From Ruminococcus sp. (GTDB lineage: Bacteria > Bacillota > Clostridia > Oscillospirales > Acutalibacteraceae): DNA of 13,694 nucleotides. The position numbers were made by a program, and so were the translations under genes. Positions within the stretch are counted from its first letter, which is position 1, and each line of letters opens with the position of its first letter. The notes beneath the pieces were generated by a model. It saw only the letters and a list, made by a program, of their open reading frames with translations, had not been told where the DNA came from and did not search any database. Location of the stretch: NCBI GenBank assembly GCA_017502425.1, contig JAFVVB010000195.1, positions 1 to 13,694 of the forward strand, read 5' to 3'. Shown here one piece after another: positions 6,657 to 12,376 of this stretch.

Positions 6657-7352
6657 TTAAGAATTATGCTCTCTCGCTTTCAGGATAGCTTCAGCAAAAA
6701 TTATGTCAGGTTTAGTAGTCAGTTTAATATTTTCGGCACTACCCGTCACTATCTCTACCCTTTCGCCGAGTGCTTCCACCATAGAGCAATCGTCAGTAAC
6801 CGATAACCCCTTTAACAAAGCGTTATCGATAGCTTTAAGATACAGCTCTTTTTCAAAAACCTGTGGTGTCTGTACTGCACGCAACACTGCTCTATCGGGT
6901 GTAGAAGTAATAACATTTTCGCTATCCACTACTTTTATGGTATCAGTAACCGCAGTACCCAAAGTAGCAGCATTACACTCATACGCACGCTTAACAACCT
7001 TTTTTATATCTTCGTTTTTGATAAGCGGTCTTGCACCGTCATGAATAGCAAAAAAACGAGCATTCTCTGAGCACGCATACACTCCGTTTTTAACGGATTC
7101 ATCTCGGGTTTCGCCACCGCTCACTACTGCCTTAACTTTAGTAAATTTAGTGGCAATATCTTTTATACTTTGCATATCGATTTCTCTGCACACTACGACG
7201 ATTTCATCAATAACATCGCAATTTTCAAAAGCACTAAGAGTGTGTTCAATAGTAGGTCTGCCGCAAAGACTGAGAAGTTGCTTAGAAACGCTGAGCCCCA
7301 TTCTCGTAGAGTTGCCTGATGCGGCAATAATAGCACTGGTAAAATGTTTCAT
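6657..7352 (-). CDS. ispD: 2-C-methyl-D-erythritol 4-phosphate cytidylyltransferase
   Basis: 231 residues, normal family length. It transfers CMP from CTP to MEP, two steps before IspF. The N-terminal nucleotide-binding loop is AIIAASGNSTRMG (7-19), with R17 and K24 (SKQLL) matching the conserved Arg and Lys. The loop has Ser where most family members have Gly (AAS-G instead of AAG-G). Further motifs are HDGARPL (104-110), AVTDTIK (134-140), RAVQTPQVF (158-166), VTDDCSMVEALG (185-196) and GSAENIKLTTKPD (204-216). The ATG at 7352 is chosen from homologue length and an AGGTG just upstream. An in-frame TTG eight codons earlier would start inside the intergenic hairpin. The SD-to-ATG spacing is short (about 4 nt), suggesting modest initiation or coupling to the hairpin. 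56 nt separate it from the sulfhydrylase gene. Confidence 0.96.
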   Translation of the reverse strand: MKHFTSAIIAASGNSTRMGLSVSKQLLSLCGRPTIEHTLSAFENCDVIDEIVVVCREIDMQSIKDIATKFTKVKAVVSGGETRDESVKNGVYACSENARFFAIHDGARPLIKNEDIKKVVKRAYECNAATLGTAVTDTIKVVDSENVITSTPDRAVLRAVQTPQVFEKELYLKAIDNALLKGLSVTDDCSMVEALGERVEIVTGSAENIKLTTKPDIIFAEAILKAREHNS

Positions 7353-7366
7353 ACTGCACCTATATT

Positions 7367-7398
7367 TTATCCGCAATACATAAGGGTACTGCGGATAA
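7367..7398 (-). promoter_or_regulatory. 13-bp intergenic hairpin without U run between the sulfhydrylase gene and ispD
   Basis: On the minus strand TTATCCGCAGTAC (7386-7398) pairs fully with GTATTGCGGATAA (7367-7379), with one G-U pair and a 6-nt loop. No T tract follows (AAATATAGG), so it does not look like an intrinsic terminator. The single wobble would be an A-C mismatch on the plus strand, so the structure fits an RNA of the operon orientation. It ends about 5 nt before the ispD SD. A role as processing site, 3' stabiliser of the metY segment or translation modulator is an inference. Confidence 0.65.
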
Positions 7399-7408
7399 GT
7401 AAAATAAA

Positions 7409-8674
7409 TTATACGTTTTCTAAAGCCTGCTTAATGTCAGCGATGATATCATCAACGTTTTCGATACCAACAGAAAGTCTGATCATATTAGGCATAATAC
7501 CAGCATCTAATAACTGCTGGTCGTTGAGCTGGCGGTGAGTAGTAGAAGCCGGATGAAGCACACATGTACGTGCATCAGCAACGTGCACAACGATTTTAGC
7601 AAGCTTCAGTGCTTCCATCATTTTAGCAGCCTCAGCTTTGCCACCTTTTACTCCGAATGAAATAACACCGCATGTGCCCTGAGGCATATATTTTTTAGCG
7701 ATTTCATAGTACTTGTTTGATTCAAGACCAGGATAGTTAACCCAGTCTACGTTCTCGTGGTTTTCTAAAAACTGTGCTACTTTCATAGCGTTTTCACAGT
7801 GACGAGCCATTCTTAAATGAAGTGTTTCAAGACCTAAGTTGAGCAAGAAGCCATTCTGAGGTGACATCTGTGTACCTAAGTCACGCATGAGGTGAACTCT
7901 GGCTTTAGCAATATACGCAGCTTTACCGAAATGATCAGTATATACTACACCGTGATATGTTTCATCAGGAGTAGTAAGCATTGGATACTTACCGTTATTC
8001 CAGTCAAAGTTACCGCTATCAACGATACATCCGCCCAGTGCTACCGCATGACCATCCATGTACTTAGAAGTAGAGTGCACAACAATATCAGCACCCCACT
8101 CAAATGGTCGGCAATTAACAGGAGTAGCAAAAGTGTTATCAACGATAAGCGGACAACCGTGCGCGTGAGCACATTTTGCGTACATCTCGATATCAGTAAC
8201 ATCTAGTGAAGGGTTAGTCAGAGTTTCAGTAAACACAGCTCGTGTATTTTCTTTAAAAGCATTATTCAACTCTTCTTCAGTGGCAGAAGGCTCAATAAAA
8301 GTAAACTCGATACCAAGGTCTCTGAGTGTTTTATTAAAGAGGTTAAATGTACCACCGTAAACAGCAGCAGCACAGATAACGTGGTCACCTGTTTTACAGA
8401 TATTGGTGATAGAAATGAGCGACGCAGCCTGTCCGGCAGAAGTCAGCATAGCACCAACACCGCCTTCTAACGCAGCGATTTTCTTTTCGACCCAGTCTAA
8501 AGTAGGGTTAGCAAGACGAGTGTAGAAAAATCCGTCAGCTTCCAAATCGAAAAGCTTGCCCATTGTTTCAGCACTATCATAAGCGTAAGTAGTGCTCTGT
8601 ACAATCGGAATAGTTCTGGATTCGCCGTTTTTAGGCTCATATCCAGCCTGTACGCATAGTGTATCAATATTCAT
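7409..8674 (-). CDS. metY: O-acetylhomoserine sulfhydrylase (PLP-dependent Cys/Met metabolism enzyme)
   Basis: 421 residues, close to the family norm of about 425-430. It converts O-acetylhomoserine plus sulfide to homocysteine, the direct sulfhydrylation route to methionine. Signs of the Cys/Met PLP family are YTRLANPT (51-58), SAGQAASL (79-86), VDNTFATP (178-185) with the PLP-ring Asp179, the PLP lysine K204 in HSTSKYMDGH (200-209), and DARTCVLHPASTTHRQL (367-383). Length and the YTRLANPT / SKY-x-DGHG-type signature favour the sulfhydrylase branch over cystathionine gamma-synthase or beta-lyase (about 380 residues). GGAGG lies about 9 nt upstream of the ATG, inside the last codons of the zinc-ribbon gene, whose stop is only 5 nt before this start, so the two are translationally linked. 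No SAM riboswitch or T-box precedes the unit. Confidence 0.93.
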   Translation of the reverse strand: MNIDTLCVQAGYEPKNGESRTIPIVQSTTYAYDSAETMGKLFDLEADGFFYTRLANPTLDWVEKKIAALEGGVGAMLTSAGQAASLISITNICKTGDHVICAAAVYGGTFNLFNKTLRDLGIEFTFIEPSATEEELNNAFKENTRAVFTETLTNPSLDVTDIEMYAKCAHAHGCPLIVDNTFATPVNCRPFEWGADIVVHSTSKYMDGHAVALGGCIVDSGNFDWNNGKYPMLTTPDETYHGVVYTDHFGKAAYIAKARVHLMRDLGTQMSPQNGFLLNLGLETLHLRMARHCENAMKVAQFLENHENVDWVNYPGLESNKYYEIAKKYMPQGTCGVISFGVKGGKAEAAKMMEALKLAKIVVHVADARTCVLHPASTTHRQLNDQQLLDAGIMPNMIRLSVGIENVDDIIADIKQALENV

Positions 8675-8679
8675 CTAAA

Positions 8680-9222
8680 TCAACCTCCAAGTAAGTTTTC
8701 AAATAAATCTTTCAGCAGTTGCATCACATAGTCAGTACCTAAAACAACCAAAGCTATAAGTATCAGAAATGCTATCAGCGACAGCACCTTTACGGTGGTG
8801 CGTTTAGCGCTACTCATAGTAGTTTCTTCCTGATTACTGAGTTTTTTCTTATAGTCGTCAACATCTTTTTCGACCACTTCTATAACATCTTCTACTGATT
8901 CACTATCAAGTCCTACGGATTTTAAAACACCGTAAGCTTTAGGTATAGCAGAATAAGGTACTTCAATAGCAATATTTAGAAGCTTTGCATCGTAACCGGT
9001 GACAGTCTCGTTAGTCACACCTAATTTGCCGTACTGTTTCTCAACATATGGAATCTGCGCATCACTTAGTGCACCGCAAATCATACTACGCTCAACGCCA
9101 CCGACTACACACAGCAAAACCGGTTCATTTATATCTTTAATCTCTTTATACTTTTTATTACATTCAGTGCAAACTTTATTTTCACCGTTATAAAGTTTTT
9201 TGCAGGAAGAACAGTACTTCAT
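8680..9222 (-). CDS. Zinc-ribbon, single-pass membrane protein of unknown function
   Basis: 180 residues. The ATG at 9222 is preferred over the longer frame because GAGGTG is placed correctly and the zinc ribbon begins at residue 2. The N-terminus has C4-x2-C7...C18-x2-C21, a four-cysteine zinc ribbon. Residues 34-100 (EPVLLCVVGGVERSMICGALSDAQIPYV...) resemble the DUF2007-type alpha/beta domain in layout; this is a tentative match by eye. An acidic/charged linker (about 107-142) leads to one transmembrane segment (about 146-165, VLSLIAFLILIALVVLGT) and a short amphipathic tail. The ribbon is probably cytoplasmic (no signal peptide; basic KRTTVK before the membrane segment). It is first in the unit, with its own promoter at 9267-9295, and is tightly linked to the sulfhydrylase gene. 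The function is not recognised. Confidence 0.85.
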   Translation of the reverse strand: MKYCSSCKKLYNGENKVCTECNKKYKEIKDINEPVLLCVVGGVERSMICGALSDAQIPYVEKQYGKLGVTNETVTGYDAKLLNIAIEVPYSAIPKAYGVLKSVGLDSESVEDVIEVVEKDVDDYKKKLSNQEETTMSSAKRTTVKVLSLIAFLILIALVVLGTDYVMQLLKDLFENLLGG

Positions 9223-9245
9223 ACAAACACCTCTTTCGTATTGAG

Positions 9246-9262
9246 TATTATCACAGATAATA
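9246..9262 (-). promoter_or_regulatory. Palindrome at the predicted start site of the zinc-ribbon/metY/isp unit
   Basis: TATTATC-ACA-GATAATA is a perfect 7-bp inverted repeat with a 3-nt centre, lying at about -2 to +15 relative to the predicted start. This is the typical position and size for a repressor operator. I cannot name the regulator. The GATAAT half-sites recall Fur-family hexamers but in the opposite arrangement. Confidence 0.5.
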
Positions 9263-9266
9263 TATA

Positions 9267-9295
9267 AATATATCACACATAAAAAATCTTTTCAA
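9267..9295 (-). promoter_or_regulatory. Sigma-A promoter of the zinc-ribbon/metY/isp/dac unit
   Basis: On the minus strand, TTGAAA (9290-9295), a 17-nt spacer, TATATT (9267-9272), predicted start near 9260 and a leader of about 38 nt. It starts immediately after the terminator of dpaB. The leader is too short for a riboswitch or T-box. Confidence 0.75.
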
Positions 9296-9296
9296 C

Positions 9297-9335
9297 AAAT
9301 AAATAAAGCGCTGAGCGTTATTTTCCGCCCAGCGC
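9297..9335 (-). terminator. Intrinsic terminator of the dpaA-dpaB unit
   Basis: On the minus strand GCGCTGGGCG (9326-9335) pairs with CGCTCAGCGC (9308-9317), with one mismatch in 10 and an 8-nt loop. TTTATTTATTTG follows. It lies 38 nt beyond the dpaB stop and directly before the next promoter. Confidence 0.85.
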
Positions 9336-9372
9336 ATATATATATTTCTAATTTAGAATTATTATTGTGCTT

Positions 9373-9945
9373 TCACCTGATAACAGGTTGTATCTGCTGA
9401 CCTTTCAGCGCATACTCCACAGATTCCGGTATCAAATCAAAATGAGCGACCAGAGAGTTCGGCTTATTTATTGGGTCATCCTGAGAAAATGGCACAAAAT
9501 ACACGTTTTTTGTATTCAGTAATCTTCCGATATTCTGTGCCGATGCTGAAAGAGCATCATTAGTCGCAACACACAGCACCACCGGGCGCAGTATTCTTAA
9601 GTGGGATTTCACCGCCATAGTAACCGCGGTATCAGTAATTCCCCAGCTGATTTTCCCGAGAGTATTCCCAGTACACGGAGATACAACGAGCACATCACAC
9701 ATCTTTTTCGGTCCGATAGGCTCAGCCATATTTATCGAATTCACTATCTTTTTTTCAGTCATATTTTCTATCTCTTCTATAAAATCCTTCGCCTTTCCAA
9801 AGCGGGTATCGGTACTCGATGCGGTTTCTGACATTATCGGTAAAACATCGTAGCCCATATTAATAAGATTTTTCATTTCTCTTATCGCTTTTGAAAAGGT
9901 ACAAAAGGAACCGCACATTGCGTAGCCTACGCATGTTTTCGACAC
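9373..9945 (-). CDS. dpaB: Dipicolinate synthase subunit B
   Basis: 190 residues, a member of the flavoprotein (flavodoxin-like/HFCD) family and subunit of the two-part dipicolinate synthase (SpoVFA/SpoVFB). The enzyme makes dipicolinic acid from a lysine-pathway intermediate in the mother cell, for storage in the spore core. Family signs are CVGYAMCGSFCTFSKAI near the N-terminus, ETASSTDTRFG (about 40-50), the central VVSPCTGNTLGKISWGITDTAVTMAVKSHL (about 87-116) and RPVVLCVATNDALSASA (about 120-136). It starts with GTG at 9945, preceded by AGGAGG 7 nt upstream. It overlaps the end of dpaA by 19 nt, so the two are translationally coupled. No asd/dapG/dapA genes follow, unlike the Bacillus spoVF locus; a terminator follows instead. 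Confidence 0.96.
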   Translation of the reverse strand: MSKTCVGYAMCGSFCTFSKAIREMKNLINMGYDVLPIMSETASSTDTRFGKAKDFIEEIENMTEKKIVNSINMAEPIGPKKMCDVLVVSPCTGNTLGKISWGITDTAVTMAVKSHLRILRPVVLCVATNDALSASAQNIGRLLNTKNVYFVPFSQDDPINKPNSLVAHFDLIPESVEYALKGQQIQPVIR

Positions 9946-10802
9946 CTGTCATCCTCCTCAAGCATATTGGTAATCGTATTTTTTATAATAATACCTGCTG
10001 TTTTCGGCGTGGCTTTTCCCGGTAAAGAGAGCGCGTGTATTGCACTGATTGATTGCCTGAATGCAGATTCAAAGTCAACTCCTCCGGGATACGACGCAAG
10101 ATCTATCACTATCGCACTTTTAGCGATGTGTGAGAGTAATCTTGAGTCAAAAATCAAAGCAGGTACGGTATTGAATATTAAATCAAAAGGCTCAGCATTT
10201 ATCAGCTGTGACGTATGAATCGGTGTGTAATGTTTCGTGCTTATCCACGCTAAATCGCTCTGCTTTCTGGCGCTGACTGTCACCGATGCGTTTAGTTTAC
10301 TGAGCATATCAGCGAGTGCCTTTCCTATTCTGCCGTATCCACACACAAGACACCTGCTACCATTTATGGTGCCTTCAAATTCACGCATGGCGATTTCAAG
10401 CGCACCTTCTGCTGTTGCGACAGCATTCAATACTGCAAACTCTTCTCTTTGAGAATAATCAAAAACCAAATCTTCGTTTATTTTAGGTGCACATTTCAAA
10501 AGCTTATCTTTAAACGATGTGAATATCTTTTTACCTTGCATAGCAAAAACTAGCCGGTCATCAAATTTTATATCTTCTGATGACAAAGGGGCGTTTAGCT
10601 TATCTCCTTTTATACACGGAAGCGGCAATACTATAAACTCGCTACACAGCGACGCTTCGACTACATTCGTGATTTCAATATCCGAAAAAGATGAAAGTTT
10701 GTCAAATCCTCCCAAGGTCACTTTCATGCCGTCACTTAAGAAAGCATTCGCACAGTAAAGCTGTCTTTTATCGCCACCTATTATCGCTACGCTGTTATAC
10801 AC
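9927..10802 (-). CDS. dpaA: Dipicolinate synthase subunit A
   Basis: 291 residues from the GTG at 10802 (family about 290-300). An N-terminal Rossmann-like GGDKRQLYCA (9-18) is followed by a second NAD(P)-binding motif VCGYGRIGKALA (153-164). IDLASYPGGVDF (233-244) and SLPGKATPKTAG (259-270) are DpaA hallmarks. It works with DpaB in the mother cell to make dipicolinic acid. A GTG four codons upstream is also possible but sits almost on top of the purine-rich AAGGGTGAG, whereas the GTG at 10802 has this SD at about 7 nt. A sigma-K-like promoter lies 33-60 nt upstream. Its presence strongly suggests that the organism, or a recent ancestor, forms spores. Confidence 0.96.
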   Translation of the reverse strand: MYNSVAIIGGDKRQLYCANAFLSDGMKVTLGGFDKLSSFSDIEITNVVEASLCSEFIVLPLPCIKGDKLNAPLSSEDIKFDDRLVFAMQGKKIFTSFKDKLLKCAPKINEDLVFDYSQREEFAVLNAVATAEGALEIAMREFEGTINGSRCLVCGYGRIGKALADMLSKLNASVTVSARKQSDLAWISTKHYTPIHTSQLINAEPFDLIFNTVPALIFDSRLLSHIAKSAIVIDLASYPGGVDFESAFRQSISAIHALSLPGKATPKTAGIIIKNTITNMLEEDDRCRKHA

Positions 10803-10834
10803 TATAACTCTCACCCTTCAAAAATATTACACCA

Positions 10835-10862
10835 TATTTTATGTAGTAATTATTAAATGGTG
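10835..10862 (-). promoter_or_regulatory. Sigma-K-like (mother-cell) promoter of dpaA-dpaB
   Basis: On the minus strand CACC (10859-10862), 15 nt, CATAAAATA (10835-10843). This fits the published sigma-K pattern of an AC-containing -35 and a CATANNNTA -10. The -10 also resembles sigma-E (CATACA-T), but no sigma-E -35 is evident. In Bacillus subtilis the dpa (spoVF) genes are sigma-K dependent. The predicted start near 10828 leaves a short leader containing the SD. Confidence 0.6.
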
Positions 10863-10898
10863 AAATAAAAAGAGCAGACAAGTCTCCTTGTCTGCTCT
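10862..10898 (-). terminator. Intrinsic terminator of the DUF1540 gene
   Basis: AGAGCAGACAAG (10871-10882), TCTC loop, CTTGTCTGCTCT (10887-10898): a perfect 12-bp stem. On the minus strand it is followed by TTTTTATTT. It lies 16 nt beyond the stop at 10914, and its tail abuts the -35 element of the dpa promoter. Confidence 0.92.
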
Positions 10899-10913
10899 AC
10901 ACTTAAGCCTATA

Positions 10914-11102
10914 TTATTTACAGCCTTTGCAGCTATCCTTGCACATAAAACTTGAACAGTCAGTACACTCTACTTTAGTCGGATTCGGCTCATGAGTAGA
11001 TACGTTGATGCTTTCAAGTGAACAGTAATTCTCTTTATTGTTGTGGAATTTACAGTTGTTTACTGTGCAGTGGATACTGCGGTTTGCATAAGTGTTTTCC
11101 AT
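10914..11102 (-). CDS. DUF1540 small cysteine-rich protein
   Basis: 62 residues with eight cysteines (12, 17, 27, 46, 49, 54, 58, 61). The segment IHCTVNNCKFH...YCSLESINV...ECTDCSSF matches the DUF1540 pattern (CTVNNC, YC-L--I-V, TDC-SF), with an extra CKDSCKGCK tail. The cysteines suggest metal binding or disulfide cross-linking. The family is common in spore-forming Clostridia and Bacilli but has no firmly established role. The start ATG has AAGGTGA about 6 nt upstream. It is a single-gene unit with its own terminator, next to the dpa genes. The promoter candidate at 11131-11158 fits sporulation sigma factors, so a spore-related role is possible but inferred. Confidence 0.88.
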   Translation of the reverse strand: MENTYANRSIHCTVNNCKFHNNKENYCSLESINVSTHEPNPTKVECTDCSSFMCKDSCKGCK

Positions 11103-11123
11103 TACTTCACCTTCTTTTCATAC

Positions 11124-11158
11124 TGGCATAATTATATGCCACTGTTAGTATTAACATT
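11124..11158 (-). promoter_or_regulatory. Promoter and palindrome of the DUF1540 gene
   Basis: The minus strand has AATGTT (11153-11158), 14 nt, CATATAAT (11131-11138), close to the sigma-E pattern. GAAAA (11157-11161) with 18 nt to CATATAA is close to sigma-G, and the inner TATAAT could serve sigma-A but lacks a good -35. A palindrome TGGCATA-ATTA-TATGCCA (11124-11141) covers the -10 and the start site and may be an operator. The assignment to a sigma factor is open. Confidence 0.45.
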
Positions 11159-11220
11159 TTCATAAAACTTATTCGTAACATAAAACGAAAAAAGAAATAT
11201 CATAATATAGAGGTGATAAA

Positions 11221-11556
11221 ATGAAAATAGTGTTTTTTGTGATTTTAGCTTTTTTAGCAATAGTGGGAATATCACACATAATTTTTGAATTTTTCTACCA
11301 TTTCTCAAAAGTCAAAAATGATAATACGACTTTGCTGTACATTCCAGACCCAAAAAATACTGCTGACATCGAATTCTCACTAAGAAGCGTTATTGCTAAA
11401 TCGAAGAAACTCGGTAAAAACTACGTATCAAATATCGTTTGTATAAACGATAAACTAGACGAAGACTTTAAACTCCAACTGAACATACTGAAAAGCGAAT
11501 GCGAGTACTTAGAAATTATGTCATTCAAAGATTTCATAAAAAAAGCAGGACTATGA
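11221..11556 (+). CDS. Small single-pass membrane protein of unknown function
   Basis: 111 residues. The start ATG has AGAGGTGA about 6 nt upstream. Residues 4-27 are a hydrophobic segment (signal anchor). The remaining part (about 37-108) alternates predicted strands and helices: LLYIPD, a helix around SLRSVIAKSKKLG, NIVCIND, a helix around FKLQLNILKSEC, and YLEIMS. This beta-alpha-beta layout suggests a small soluble domain on the cytoplasmic or outer face. I do not recognise the family. It is the only gene on its strand between minus-strand neighbours, and is followed at once by a terminator whose left arm lies in the last codons. No convincing promoter is visible in the 118-nt divergent gap; a CATAATAT sits too close to the SD to be a -10. 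That it is a real gene is supported by its SD, length and terminator. Confidence 0.8.
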   Translation: MKIVFFVILAFLAIVGISHIIFEFFYHFSKVKNDNTTLLYIPDPKNTADIEFSLRSVIAKSKKLGKNYVSNIVCINDKLDEDFKLQLNILKSECEYLEIMSFKDFIKKAGL

Positions 11557-11568
11557 CGTCCTGCTTTT
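11541..11568. terminator. Bidirectional terminator between convergent genes
   Basis: AAAAGCAGGAC (11541-11551), 6-nt loop, GTCCTGCTTTT (11558-11568): a perfect 11-bp stem. TTTTTC follows on the plus strand and TTTTTTTATG on the minus strand. The stop codon of the plus-strand gene lies in the loop. It serves both the small membrane protein gene and the CofE-like gene ending at 11572. Confidence 0.9.
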
Positions 11569-11571
11569 TCT

Positions 11572-12270
11572 TTAGTTCTTTTTACGAATTAAAATGATAG
11601 GTGTGGTTTCGTGTCCCTGACCAGTAGGATTATCTCTGATAAGACCTAAAAGCTCTTCCTCGCTGAGGGTAATATCGGAAGAATAGCCTAAAATCTCCTG
11701 ACCTAAATCATTAGCGTCAACGATCATACATGACATACCGAGCTTTTCTTTGATTTCATCGCACACACCCGATGGGTTCTCAGGGTTTTCGATACCGATA
11801 TCACGGTACTCACTCCAGATATGGTCATAAAATCCATCAAGACCTGCTACTTCCTGACCTACGATTTCATAGAACACACCTTTTTTACCAAAAATCTTAC
11901 ACACACCGCCTGCAAAAGAAGCCCATAGTACTTTGAGTAAACCGGCTTTTTTGATAGCGTACTGCATTTTTATAGTTTCGCCAACGCCGACACCGGTGTC
12001 AGGGTGAGAAGCAAATTTAGATAAAAACTTAGCCCAGAAGCCGATTTTAAGTTCATCACGACGAACGACACGGTTCTGACACAGTGCGATAATCTTCTCA
12101 GCAGAAGAAACAATATCACCCTCCTGATACAGCGGTGAAACGTATTTCTCAAAAATGTCAATGTAACTCTCGCCCTGTTTTACGAAGTGAGTTTTTATAG
12201 CATGGCGCATATATGTGACGCCGTTAACTTCTATCTCAACGTTTTTGCCTTCGTTTGCAATAAATTCCAT
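11572..12270 (-). CDS. CofE-like protein (F420-0:gamma-glutamyl ligase family)
   Basis: 232 residues from the ATG at 12270, chosen for a GGGGGAG SD about 6 nt upstream; the longer frame begins in the promoter region. The protein has the outline of the coenzyme F420-0:L-glutamate ligase family: THFVKQGESYIDIFEKYV (27-44), EGDIVSSAEKIIALCQNRVV (50-69, compare GD-V-S-K--A--Q-R), DTGVGVGETIKMQYAI (91-106), and VDANDLGQEILG (184-195), which corresponds to the metal/GTP-binding acidic DxNDLG-type motif. In methanogens and actinobacteria CofE adds glutamate to F420-0. Most Clostridia are not known to make F420, and no cofC/cofD/fbiC is in the window, so the substrate here is probably different. It has its own sigma-A promoter and shares a terminator with the convergent gene. 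Family call fairly sure; reaction unknown. Confidence 0.8.
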   Translation of the reverse strand: MEFIANEGKNVEIEVNGVTYMRHAIKTHFVKQGESYIDIFEKYVSPLYQEGDIVSSAEKIIALCQNRVVRRDELKIGFWAKFLSKFASHPDTGVGVGETIKMQYAIKKAGLLKVLWASFAGGVCKIFGKKGVFYEIVGQEVAGLDGFYDHIWSEYRDIGIENPENPSGVCDEIKEKLGMSCMIVDANDLGQEILGYSSDITLSEEELLGLIRDNPTGQGHETTPIILIRKKN

Positions 12271-12314
12271 TTTTCTCCCCCAAAAGTATATCTTTATTTT
12301 TAACAATATGTTAT

Positions 12315-12343
12315 ATTATAAAACACATAGTATAAAATTTCAA
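12315..12343 (-). promoter_or_regulatory. Sigma-A promoter of the CofE-like gene
   Basis: On the minus strand, TTGAAA (12338-12343), 17 nt, consensus TATAAT (12315-12320). The predicted start is near 12308. The small inverted repeat TAACA-ATA-TGTTA (12301-12313) overlaps that start. The gap to the divergent recD2 gene is only 106 nt, so the two promoters must overlap or interleave. For recD2 only a weak plus-strand candidate is visible (ATGTTA at 12308-12313, 17 nt, TATAAA at 12331-12336). Confidence 0.75.
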
Positions 12344-12376
12344 TGCTTAATATTATTTTTCTTTTTGGGAATTATT

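Noticed and set aside
7353..7376. TTG start for ispD at 7376
   Set aside because: It lies inside the intergenic hairpin, has no SD and adds residues not expected for the family.
9223..9276. SAM riboswitch or T-box upstream of the metY unit
   Set aside because: The predicted leader is only about 38 nt, and the stretch before it is the dpaB terminator; there is no room and no matching motif.
11201..11208. CATAATAT as a sporulation -10 for the small plus-strand gene
   Set aside because: It ends next to the SD, so transcription would start at or beyond the ribosome binding site.
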